Source: CAWAPD01 sp963783865 (GTDB lineage: Bacteria; Actinomycetota; Thermoleophilia; UBA2241). Taken from it: a stretch of DNA of 64,000 nucleotides. Positions 56,751 through 64,000 of this stretch are shown here, piece by piece; positions within the stretch are counted from its first letter, which is position 1; the number at the start of each line of letters is the position of its first letter. The notes below the pieces were generated by a model. It saw nothing but the letters and a program-made list of their open reading frames with translations. It made no database searches and was not told the origin of the DNA. The translations under genes and the position numbers were made by a program. The stretch spans positions 62,001-126,000 of the forward strand of contig CAWAPD010000006.1 of the NCBI GenBank assembly GCA_963783865.1. The letters run 5' to 3'.

Positions 56751-56780
56751 GCCGCCGGACCCCGAGCAAGGCTGACCGCC

Positions 56781-57206
56781 GTGAAAGACACCGTCCTCAT
56801 CGTGCTGCTCGTCATCGCCGCGGTGCTGCTCGTGCTGGCAGTCGCCAACCACGGCGTGCCGGTCGCGTTCGACCTCATCGTGACGACATGGCACCTCGCA
56901 CTTGCCTGGCTGCTCGTCATCGCCGCCGGTCTCGTGGTCGTCATCGGGCTGGGCGCGACGCTCGCAGCCGACCTGCGGGCGGCCGATCAGCGTCGCGCCC
57001 TCGAGACCGAGCTCGAGTCCACCTACACCCGGCTGCGCGAGGCGCAGGCGGCTGCCGGTCTCAAGGCGCCCGCCGCTGCCGCGTCGCCATGTCGAGGCGG
57101 CGCGTCGCACGGCGAGGCGCGCGTCGCCGGCGACCGGCGCAACCACCCCACCGCCTGCCGACACATCCATGTCGCCGCCGGCCGCCGACGCTCCACCCCC
57201 GGCTGA
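56781..57206 (+). CDS. LapA-domain small membrane protein, possible frameshift in the tail
   Basis: Two membrane helices (VLIVLLVIAAVLLVLAVAN and LALAWLLVIAAGLVVVIGLG) with a following charged helix (DLRAADQRRALETELE) match the LapA/YciM-partner domain DUF1049. In this frame the tail is Cys/His/Arg-rich and stops at 57206. The other frame from about 57085 gives HVEAARRTARRAS, then a Pro/Ala tail to 57240, five bases before the next gene; this looks more natural, so one indel near 57085 is likely. Confidence 0.7.
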   Translation: MKDTVLIVLLVIAAVLLVLAVANHGVPVAFDLIVTTWHLALAWLLVIAAGLVVVIGLGATLAADLRAADQRRALETELESTYTRLREAQAAAGLKAPAAAASPCRGGASHGEARVAGDRRNHPTACRHIHVAAGRRRSTPG

Positions 57207-57244
57207 CGCCGCGCCTCCTGCCGGACCAGACGACGCCTGATCGC

Positions 57245-57670
57245 GTGCCCGACGAGGAGGCGCCACCGCTCTGGCGGCTCGTGCTGGCGGTCGTCCTGGG
57301 CCTGCTCGCCGGCCTGACCCTCGAGATGCTGTCGCTGGCGCTCGTCGCCGTGGTGAGGCACCTGGCCGGCGACGTCTCCAACGCTCTCGCCACGGTCCTG
57401 CTCGACGCCGCTTCGGCCGGGGCCTGGCTGGTCGCCGGCGGGGTGGGCTACGAGGCCGGCCGCGGCCGCGTCGCGACGATCGCCGTGGCGAGCCTGCCGC
57501 CGCTCGCCGGGCTGGCGCTTGCGCTCGGCCTGGTCGTGGGCGAGCGTCACGGATACGGCGGCCGTCTCGTCGGCGCCCTCGCGTTCGGGTGCGTCCTCGG
57601 CGCCTGCGCCTACGCCGGCGGCCGCCTCTGGGAGCGTCACATCCGTCGCGCGCGTGCGGTACAGTCGTAG
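57245..57670 (+). CDS. Small integral membrane protein, four predicted helices
   Basis: 141 residues from GTG 57245. Hydrophobic stretches are LWRLVLAVVLGLLAGLTLEM, ALATVLLDAASAGAWLVAGG, IAVASLPPLAGLALALGLVV and LVGALAFGCVLGACAYAGG. No known domain is recognised. It lies between the LapA-like gene and recJ and is probably co-transcribed with the former. Confidence 0.65.
   Translation: MPDEEAPPLWRLVLAVVLGLLAGLTLEMLSLALVAVVRHLAGDVSNALATVLLDAASAGAWLVAGGVGYEAGRGRVATIAVASLPPLAGLALALGLVVGERHGYGGRLVGALAFGCVLGACAYAGGRLWERHIRRARAVQS
57660..57665 (+). promoter_or_regulatory. -10 box of recJ, probably leaderless
   Basis: TACAGT ends 7 nt before the ATG of recJ at 57673. No ribosome site lies in the gap, fitting a leaderless mRNA. 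Confidence 0.4.
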
Positions 57671-57672
57671 GG

Positions 57673-60273
57673 ATGATGGCTGAAGACTGGTCGATCGCCC
57701 CCGTCGATCTCGCGCGCGCGCGCCTGCTGGCCGGCGAGCTCGGCGTGAGCCCGCTGACCGGCGAGATCCTCGCCCGGCGCGGGTTCACCGACCCCGCCGA
57801 GGCCGAGGCGTTCCTCCGTCCCGACTACCTGGTCCACAGCCCCTGGCTGCTGCCGGGCATGGCCGAGGCCCGCAGCCGTCTCGACCGGGCGCTCGGTCGC
57901 GGTGAGCGCATCGCCGTCTACGGCGACTACGACGCCGACGGCGTCACCGCCACGTTCCTGCTCTGCGACGCGCTGCGCGACCTGGGCGCCGACGTCGTGT
58001 GGCGGCTGCCCAATCGCTTCACCGAGGGATACGGTCTCTCATTACAGGCGATCGAGGAGCTCGCCGCCACGGGGGCGACGCTGCTGGTCACCGTCGACTG
58101 CGGCATCGGCGCCCACGACGCCGTCGCGCGAGCCCGCGAGCTGGGCCTCGACGTGATCGTCACCGACCACCACGAGCCGCTGGGGCCGCCGCCCGACTGC
58201 ATCTGCGTCGACCCCAAGCTCGACGGCGCGCCGTTCCCCCACCTTGCCGGCGTGGGGGTCGCCCTCAAGGTCGCCCACGCCCTGATGCAGGAGCGCGGCG
58301 CCGACAAGGTCGAGTTGCCCCTGAGCCTGCGGCCGTATGTCGACGTGGTCGCCGTCGGCACGGTCGCCGACGTCGTGCCCCTGGTCGACGAGAACCGCGC
58401 CCTCGTGGCGATGGGCATCGGCCGGCTGCGCAGCAACCCGCGGCCCGGCCTCGCCGCCCTCATGGAGGTCGCCGGCGTCGACCCGCTGCGGCTCGACGCC
58501 ACCTCGATCGCCTTCCGGCTGGCGCCGCGTCTCAACGCCGCCGGACGCCTCGACGACGCCTCTCCGGCGGTCGACCTGCTGGCCGCCGCCGACCGCGAGA
58601 CGGCGTTGCCGCTGGCCCAGCGCCTGGCCGAGCTCAACGCCGACCGCCAGGCGCTCGAGGCCACGATCCTGCGCGAGGCGCTGGCGATGGTGCCCGAGCC
58701 CCTGCCGCCGGCCGTCGTCCTGTCGTCGCCGGGGTGGCACGAGGGCGTGGTCGGCATCGTCGCCGCGCGCGTCGTCGAGCAGGTCTCGCGGCCGGCGATC
58801 CTGCTGGCCGAGAACGACGGCGTAGCCAAGGGCTCGGGGCGCAGCATCCCCGCGTTCGACCTGCTTGCGGCGGTCTCCGCGTGCTCGCAGCCACTCCTGG
58901 CCTACGGCGGCCACAAGGCGGCGTGCGGCCTCAGGCTGCACGCCGCCGACGTGCCCGCGTTCCGCGCCGCGCTGCAGAAGTTCGCCGGGGAGCGCCTCAC
59001 CGAGGCCGACTTCCGGCGGCTGCTGCGCGTCGACGCCATCGTGGCCGGCGACGAGCTCACCCTGCCGGTCGCCGAAGAGCTCGAGCTGTTCGCGCCGCAC
59101 GGCCTGGGCAACCCGGCGATCACCCTGCTCGCCCACGGCGCCGAGGTGCGCTCGTGCCGGCTCACGCGCGATCGCCGTCACCTGCAGTGCGACGTGCGCG
59201 TCGACGGGGTGACGGCGCCGGCGATCCGCTTCGGGTTCGACAAGATCGCCGAGCTCCAGGGCGAGGTCCGCTTCGACGTGCCGCTGCGCCTCACGCGCAA
59301 CCAGTACAACGGCGTCACCAGCGCCCAGGTGCAGCTCAAGGGGATCAGCCCGGTGGCGACGGCGGCCGACGACCTCTGCGCCACGCCGTGCGCGGCGGCG
59401 TGCCCGTCGCGCTGGTCGGGAGAGAAGCTGTGGGAGCTGCTCGAGAGCGGCGAGCTGGCCGGCGGCGATGCTGGGGACGGGGCGGCAGCGGCGGTCGGCG
59501 AGCTGCGGCGCCAGGGCCGCCTCGCCGACCGCCGCGGCCGCCCCGTCGCCTCCACGCTGGCCGCGCTGGCGGGCGCCGGCGGGCGTCTGCTGGTGCTGGT
59601 CGCCGACGTCGCCCGCCGGCGCCCGCTGCTCACGCGCGACCTGTGGCTGCCCCAGCTGGGCGCCGGGTGCCTGTACCTGAACGCCGCCTGCGCCCACGAA
59701 CGCCTTGGGGAGGCCATCGGTGGGGGGGAGGGCGGCGGCGACGCCGCGCCCGCCATCGTGATGGCGAGCGCGGCCACCGCCGCCGCCTCGCCCGCGCTCG
59801 TCGCCGCCTTCGACCACGTCGCCTTCGTCGACCCGCCGCTCGACGGCGGCCTGTTCGCGGCCGTGCTCGCGGCGCTCGGGCCGGAGGCCGACGCGCATTT
59901 CGTCTGGGGACGGGCGGAGGTACACTTCACGCAGCAGGTCGTCGCGACCGACTACGACCTGCAGGCCGCGTGCCGCCGCCTCTACCGGGCCCTGGGGGGC
60001 CCGGGTGAGCGGGCGGCGGCCGAGGTCGAAGAGGGCGTCGTGGGCGGCGGCGACGGCCTGCTGGCGAAGCCGGCGGCCGTCGCCGCCGCCTGGCGCACGC
60101 TGACCGAGGCCGGTTTGGTGGCTTCCGAGCGCGGCAAGAAGGGAGACAGGCGGGTCGTCGTGACCGCGGTCGACGGCAAGGTCGACCTCACGACCACCGC
60201 CACGTTCAGCGCATGGCACGCACGCTTCACACGCACGAGGTTCCTGCAGAGCTGTCTCTCGATGCGGCTCTAG
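57673..60273 (+). CDS. recJ: Single-stranded-DNA exonuclease RecJ
   Basis: 866 residues. DHH-family motifs YGDYDADGVTATFLLC, TVDCGIGAHDAV and IVTDHHEPLGPPPD give the manganese ligands; the DHHA1 part has GWHEGVVGIVAARVVEQ and GSGRSIPAFDL. An oligonucleotide-binding domain follows at about residues 460-560, then a C-terminal extension of about 300 Ala-rich residues beyond the usual core. It degrades single strands 5' to 3' in repair and recombination. The last 61 bases overlap the start of rel. Confidence 0.94.
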   Translation: MMAEDWSIAPVDLARARLLAGELGVSPLTGEILARRGFTDPAEAEAFLRPDYLVHSPWLLPGMAEARSRLDRALGRGERIAVYGDYDADGVTATFLLCDALRDLGADVVWRLPNRFTEGYGLSLQAIEELAATGATLLVTVDCGIGAHDAVARARELGLDVIVTDHHEPLGPPPDCICVDPKLDGAPFPHLAGVGVALKVAHALMQERGADKVELPLSLRPYVDVVAVGTVADVVPLVDENRALVAMGIGRLRSNPRPGLAALMEVAGVDPLRLDATSIAFRLAPRLNAAGRLDDASPAVDLLAAADRETALPLAQRLAELNADRQALEATILREALAMVPEPLPPAVVLSSPGWHEGVVGIVAARVVEQVSRPAILLAENDGVAKGSGRSIPAFDLLAAVSACSQPLLAYGGHKAACGLRLHAADVPAFRAALQKFAGERLTEADFRRLLRVDAIVAGDELTLPVAEELELFAPHGLGNPAITLLAHGAEVRSCRLTRDRRHLQCDVRVDGVTAPAIRFGFDKIAELQGEVRFDVPLRLTRNQYNGVTSAQVQLKGISPVATAADDLCATPCAAACPSRWSGEKLWELLESGELAGGDAGDGAAAAVGELRRQGRLADRRGRPVASTLAALAGAGGRLLVLVADVARRRPLLTRDLWLPQLGAGCLYLNAACAHERLGEAIGGGEGGGDAAPAIVMASAATAAASPALVAAFDHVAFVDPPLDGGLFAAVLAALGPEADAHFVWGRAEVHFTQQVVATDYDLQAACRRLYRALGGPGERAAAEVEEGVVGGGDGLLAKPAAVAAAWRTLTEAGLVASERGKKGDRRVVVTAVDGKVDLTTTATFSAWHARFTRTRFLQSCLSMRL

Positions 60274-62468
60274 CGGAGGTGCCGGCCAAGCACCGGCTCC
60301 TCCTCGACATGCTGCTCGACGCCGTCTCGTCGTACAACCCCGAGCCCGACCGCGAGCTCATCACCCGCGCCTTCGTGACCGCCGGCGCCAAGCACCGCGA
60401 CCAGGTGCGCAAGAGCGGCGAGGACTTCATCAACCACCCGGTCGGGACGGCGATGCTCTGCGCCGAGCTGAAGCTCGACGAGACGACCATCGCCGCCGCC
60501 CTGCTCCACGACGTCGTCGAAGACACCGGCACGAGCATCGAGTTCATCCGCGAGCGGTTCGGCGACGAGATCGCCATGCTCGTCGACGGCGTCACGAAGC
60601 TGACCAAGATGAGCTTCAACTCGCAGGAAGAGGAGCAGGCCGAGAACTACCGCAAGATGATCGTGGCGATGGCCGAGGACATCCGCGTCATCCTGATCAA
60701 GCTCGCCGACCGCCTGAACAACATGCGCACGGTGTGCTACCTGGGCCGCCAGAAGCAGATCCAGAAGGCCAAGGAGACGCTCGAGGTCTACGCGCCGCTG
60801 GCCCACCGCCTGGGCATCAACAGCGTCAAGTGGCAGCTCGAGGACCTCTCCTTCCAGGCCCTGCACCCGCGCAAGTACGCCGAGATCGAGCGCATGGTCT
60901 CGCAGCGCCGCGCCGATCGCGAGGACTACGTCGCCGACGCGGCCCGGTATCTCGAGGACGAGCTCGCCACCGTCGGCATCCGCTCCGAGATCCAGGGCCG
61001 CGCCAAGCACTTCTACTCCATCTACGTGAAGATGAGCCGCCGCGGCAAGGAGTTCAACGAGATCTTCGACCTCACCGGCCTGCGCGTGCTCGTCGAGACG
61101 GTCAAGGACTGCTACGGCGCGGTCGGCGTCATCCACGCGCTCTGGAAGCCCATCCCGGGCCGCTTCAAGGACTACGTCGCGATGCCCAAGTTCAACATGT
61201 ACCAGTCGCTGCACACGACGGTCATCGGGCCCAGCGGCAAGCCGCTCGAGATCCAGATCCGCACGTTCGACCAACACCAGACGGCCGAGTTCGGCATCGC
61301 CGCCCACTGGCTCTACAAGGCGAAGAGCGACGGGGTGCGGCCGGCCGACAAGCTGGCCTGGCTGCGGCAGATGATGGAGTGGCAGTCCGAGACCGGCGAC
61401 CCGCGCGAGTTCATGGACACGCTGCGTATCGACCTCTTCGAGGACGAGGTGTTCGTGTTCACCCCCAAGGGCGACGTCAAGAGCCTGGCCGCCGGGTCCA
61501 CCCCGATCGACCTCGCCTACGCCGTGCACACCGACGTCGGCGCCCGCTGCGTGGGGGCCAAGGTCAACGGACGCATCGTACCGCTGCACCACCGCCTGCG
61601 GTCGGGCGACATCGTCGAGATCATCACCTCCAAGTCCAGCCGCGGGCCGTCGCGAGACTGGCTCGGCATCGCCGCCACGCCGCGCGCCCGGCAGAAGATC
61701 CGCCAGTACTTCCGCCGCGAGGAGCGCGAAGACTCCGAGCACTCGGGCCGCGACCTGCTGCAGGAGGCGATGCGCCGCCAGGGCCTGCCGGCCCAGAAGC
61801 TGCTGTCGTCCGACGCGTTCACGCCCGTCGTCAAGGACCTCGGCTACCAGCGCGCCGACGACCTCTACGCGGCGCTGGGCAGCGGTCGTGTGCCGGTACG
61901 GACCGTGGTCAACCGGGCGCTCAAGCTGACCGGCGGCGAGAAGGTCGCCGTGCCCGAGGTCGCGATGCTGCCGACCGAGCCGGCGGCCTCGGCCCCCGCG
62001 ACGGCCGTGTCGAGCGAGTTCGGCATCGCCGTCGAGGGCATGCGCGACATCGTCGTGCGCATGGCCAAGTGCTGCAAGCCGATCCCCGGCGACGAGATCC
62101 TGGGCTACATCTCGCTCGGCAAGGGCGTGACCATCCACCGCTCGGAGTGCAAGAACGCCCGCGCCCTGCTGGCCAAGAACCGGGAGCGGTTCACCAAGGT
62201 CAGCTGGGAGGGTCTCGGCGCCCAGGCGTTCCGGGTCGAGATCCAGGTCGAGGCGCTCGACCGCAACCACCTGCTCGAGGACATCGCCCGCACGCTGTCC
62301 GACTCGGGCGTCAACATCCTCGGCGCCTCCGTGCAGACGCTGTCCGACGGGGTGGTGCGCGACCGTTTCACGCTCGAGATCGGCGACGTACACCAGCTCG
62401 CGACGGTGCTCGCCAACATCAAGGCGATCGGCACCGTCTACGACGCCTACCGGGTGGTGTCGAGCTGA
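60213..62468 (+). CDS. rel: Bifunctional (p)ppGpp synthetase/hydrolase
   Basis: 751 residues. The hydrolase HD domain has HPVGTAMLCAELKLDET and AAALLHDVVEDTGTS; the synthetase domain has RAKHFYSIYVKMSRRGKEF and MYQSLHTTVIGPSGK; a TGS domain VFVFTPKGDVKSLAAGSTP and a C-terminal ACT domain follow. It makes and removes the stringent-response alarmone. ATG 60213 overlaps recJ by 61 bp; a later ATG 60309 would cut into the conserved N-terminal helix. Confidence 0.96.
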   Translation: MARTLHTHEVPAELSLDAALAEVPAKHRLLLDMLLDAVSSYNPEPDRELITRAFVTAGAKHRDQVRKSGEDFINHPVGTAMLCAELKLDETTIAAALLHDVVEDTGTSIEFIRERFGDEIAMLVDGVTKLTKMSFNSQEEEQAENYRKMIVAMAEDIRVILIKLADRLNNMRTVCYLGRQKQIQKAKETLEVYAPLAHRLGINSVKWQLEDLSFQALHPRKYAEIERMVSQRRADREDYVADAARYLEDELATVGIRSEIQGRAKHFYSIYVKMSRRGKEFNEIFDLTGLRVLVETVKDCYGAVGVIHALWKPIPGRFKDYVAMPKFNMYQSLHTTVIGPSGKPLEIQIRTFDQHQTAEFGIAAHWLYKAKSDGVRPADKLAWLRQMMEWQSETGDPREFMDTLRIDLFEDEVFVFTPKGDVKSLAAGSTPIDLAYAVHTDVGARCVGAKVNGRIVPLHHRLRSGDIVEIITSKSSRGPSRDWLGIAATPRARQKIRQYFRREEREDSEHSGRDLLQEAMRRQGLPAQKLLSSDAFTPVVKDLGYQRADDLYAALGSGRVPVRTVVNRALKLTGGEKVAVPEVAMLPTEPAASAPATAVSSEFGIAVEGMRDIVVRMAKCCKPIPGDEILGYISLGKGVTIHRSECKNARALLAKNRERFTKVSWEGLGAQAFRVEIQVEALDRNHLLEDIARTLSDSGVNILGASVQTLSDGVVRDRFTLEIGDVHQLATVLANIKAIGTVYDAYRVVSS

Positions 62469-62481
62469 CGCGCGCGGGCGG

Positions 62482-62509
62482 CCGCGCCGGCTCGACTGGC
62501 GGCGCGGCG
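62482..62509 (+). terminator. Weak hairpin after rel
   Basis: GCCGCGCC (62482-62489) pairs with GGCGCGGC (62502-62509), 12-nt loop, 13 bp past the rel stop. Only eight pairs, so a tentative call. Confidence 0.35.
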
Positions 62510-62552
62510 GGCTGATAGCGTTACCGGGCGCAAACGACCCGAAGGCGACCTC

Positions 62553-63203
62553 ATGACCGACACGATCGAAGTCTTCCAGCTCACGCTCGGCCCCCTGGGG
62601 GCCAACTGCTTCCTCATCGTCCGCGACAGCCGGGCGCTCGTCATCGACCCCGGCGACGAGGCCGACGTCGTGGCGGGGGCGCTCGACGAAGTCGAAGCGA
62701 CCCCGCAGGCGATCCTCGTCACCCACGGCCACTTCGACCACTTCGGCGCCGTCGAGGCCGTTGCGCAGCGCTATGCCACGCCGGTCTATCTGGGCGCCGC
62801 CGACGCGCCCCAGGTGACCGATCCCGGACGCGGCCCGCTGGCCGGGTTCCCGGTCGAGGCCGTGTCGGCCGAGCTCGACCTGCTCGACGGCGAGCGCGAG
62901 CTCGACCTGGTCGTGCCGCTGACCGCCATCCCGACGCCGGGCCACTCGCCGGGCTCGTTCACCTTCGCGCTGCCCGGCCACCTCTTCTCGGGCGACCTGC
63001 TGTTCCAGGGCAGCGTGGGCCGCACCGACCTTCCGGGTGGATCGTCGGACGAGCTGCTGAACTCGATCGCCGCCCTGGTCCGCCGGTTCCCGCCCGACAC
63101 CATGGTCCACTGCGGACACGGTCCCGACACCTCGCTCGGCCGCGAGCTGGCGCTGAACCCGTTCCTGGCGCCGCTGCGCTACGACCCGGAGCACCGCTGG
63201 TGA
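62553..63203 (+). CDS. MBL-fold hydrolase (glyoxalase II / YcbL-like)
   Basis: 216 residues with the metallo-beta-lactamase motifs VTHGHFDHFGAVEAV, TPGHSPGSF, SGDLLFQGSVGRTDLPGG and VHCGHGPDTSLG, which hold two metal ions. The second half of THxHxDH is THGHFDH, standard. It probably hydrolyses a thioester such as S-lactoylglutathione or an analogue with another thiol. ATG 62553; its stop overlaps the GTG of hisS. Confidence 0.92.
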   Translation: MTDTIEVFQLTLGPLGANCFLIVRDSRALVIDPGDEADVVAGALDEVEATPQAILVTHGHFDHFGAVEAVAQRYATPVYLGAADAPQVTDPGRGPLAGFPVEAVSAELDLLDGERELDLVVPLTAIPTPGHSPGSFTFALPGHLFSGDLLFQGSVGRTDLPGGSSDELLNSIAALVRRFPPDTMVHCGHGPDTSLGRELALNPFLAPLRYDPEHRW

Positions 63204-64000
63204 GCGCGCCGCGCGCCCCCAAGGGCACCTACGACCTGCTGCCCGACGGCGCCGAGCGGCGCGAGCTGATCGTGGCCACGGCGGCCGACGTGTTCGAGTC
63301 CTACGGCTACCGGCGCATCGTCACTCCCGAGCTCGAGGAGACGGGGCTGTTCGAGCGCGGGGTCGGCGACGCCACCGACATCGTCCGCAAGGAGATGTAC
63401 ACGTTCGACGACCGCGGCGGACGCTCGCTGACGCTGCGCCCCGAGGGCACCGCACCGATCTGCCGCGCGTACCTCGAGCACGGCATGCGCAAGCTGCCGC
63501 AGCCGGTCAAGCTCTGGTACCACGCCGCGATGTTCCGCTACGAGCGTCCCCAGTCGGGCCGCTACCGCGAGCACTACCAGCTCGGTGCCGAAGCGATCGG
63601 CTCGGCCGAGCCGCTGGTCGACGCCGAGATCATCGCCATGCTGGCCACGATCTACGACGAGCTCGAGGTCGGGGAGCTGCGCCTGGCCGTCAACAGCATG
63701 GGCGACCCGACGTGCCGGCCGGCCTACATCGCGCGCCTGAAGGCCTACCTCGAGGAGCACGCCGACGCGCTCTGCGACGAATGCCGCGTGCGCACCCAGC
63801 TCAACCCGCTGCGCACCTTCGACTGCAAGGTGCCCGGGTGCCAGGCGGTGCTGGCGGGGGCGCCGCACCTGGTCGACCACCTGTGCCCCGAGTGCGCGCG
63901 CCACTTCGAGACCGTGGTCGAGCTGGTGCGGCGCGTCGGCCTGCAGCCGCGCGTCGACTTCACGCTCGTCCGCGGGCTCGACTACTACACGCGCACCACG
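63200..64000 (+). CDS. hisS: Histidyl-tRNA synthetase, 3' end beyond the window
   Basis: The first 267 residues are present. Class II motif 1 starts at APKGTYDLLPDGAERR; motif 2 is LRPEGTAPICRAYLEHG with AMFRYERPQSGRYREHYQLG; the histidine-specific RGLDYYTRT is at the very edge. It charges tRNA-His. GTG 63200 overlaps the preceding stop. The order rel, MBL-fold hydrolase, hisS is common in Gram-positive bacteria. Confidence 0.97.
   Translation, partial: MSAPRAPKGTYDLLPDGAERRELIVATAADVFESYGYRRIVTPELEETGLFERGVGDATDIVRKEMYTFDDRGGRSLTLRPEGTAPICRAYLEHGMRKLPQPVKLWYHAAMFRYERPQSGRYREHYQLGAEAIGSAEPLVDAEIIAMLATIYDELEVGELRLAVNSMGDPTCRPAYIARLKAYLEEHADALCDECRVRTQLNPLRTFDCKVPGCQAVLAGAPHLVDHLCPECARHFETVVELVRRVGLQPRVDFTLVRGLDYYTRTT

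Overview
This is a very GC-rich chromosomal window with short intergenic gaps, frequent GTG and TTG starts, and many GTGA or ATGA stop/start overlaps. The block rapZ, yvcK, whiA, gapA, pgk, tpiA, gpmI, secG, an S1 protein with four S1 domains and an acidic tail, and a GAACNNNNGTTC-type LexA box at uvrB all point to Actinomycetota. A deep-branching class such as Thermoleophilia is my guess from general character; no marker gene here proves it.

Layout. 1-4.1 kb: three tandem MFS exporters, the third frameshifted. 4.2-15.6 kb: a radical-SAM RiPP (ribosomally made, post-translationally modified peptide) locus. It holds a radical SAM/SPASM protein fused to an HPr-kinase-like domain, a chimeric second radical SAM protein, a third radical SAM protein, a PqqD-type recognition protein, an S26-type peptidase-like protein with Cys in place of the usual nucleophilic Ser, an NTP_transf_5-type nucleotidyltransferase, an ABC exporter and a YkgJ-type cysteine-cluster protein. 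One intact precursor peptide gene (8105-8326) stands between the modification genes. Two further precursor-like genes (7794-7909 and 12560-12759) become visible only after single-base indels are allowed for. All three share W-x2-P-x3-V-L and a Cys exactly 20 residues after the Trp. The cluster looks lower in GC in parts and is dense in indels while its motifs stay intact, so it is either very recently broken or poorly assembled.

15.8-23.0 kb: a minus-strand run coding for a DUF72 protein, an M20 amidohydrolase, an ADP-ribosylglycohydrolase, an RND exporter and a ferritin-like protein. 23.4-25.5 kb: tRNA-Leu(GAG), a PAS-only protein and an RsbW-like kinase. 25.6-31.3 kb: polA, rpsA, coaE and a lytic transglycosylase. 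31.3-41.6 kb: uvrB, a DUF2284 protein, uvrA, a secreted FG-GAP propeller on the minus strand, uvrC and an O6-alkylguanine-DNA alkyltransferase, which together form a DNA-repair neighbourhood. 41.6-49.7 kb: rapZ-yvcK-whiA, then the lower-glycolysis operon and secG. 49.9-55.7 kb: an oligopeptide ABC importer with all five parts. 55.7-64 kb: a PrsA/SurA-like lipoprotein, two small membrane proteins, recJ, rel, an MBL-fold hydrolase and the start of hisS.

The right-hand three quarters is ordinary housekeeping DNA. The unusual part is the RiPP locus. Its parts suggest that a small Cys-containing peptide with a Trp-containing leader is bound through PqqD, modified by one or more SPASM enzymes, possibly phosphorylated or nucleotidylated, cleaved and exported. 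No product can be named from sequence alone. Indel positions in this region are inferred by fitting family motifs across frames and are approximate.
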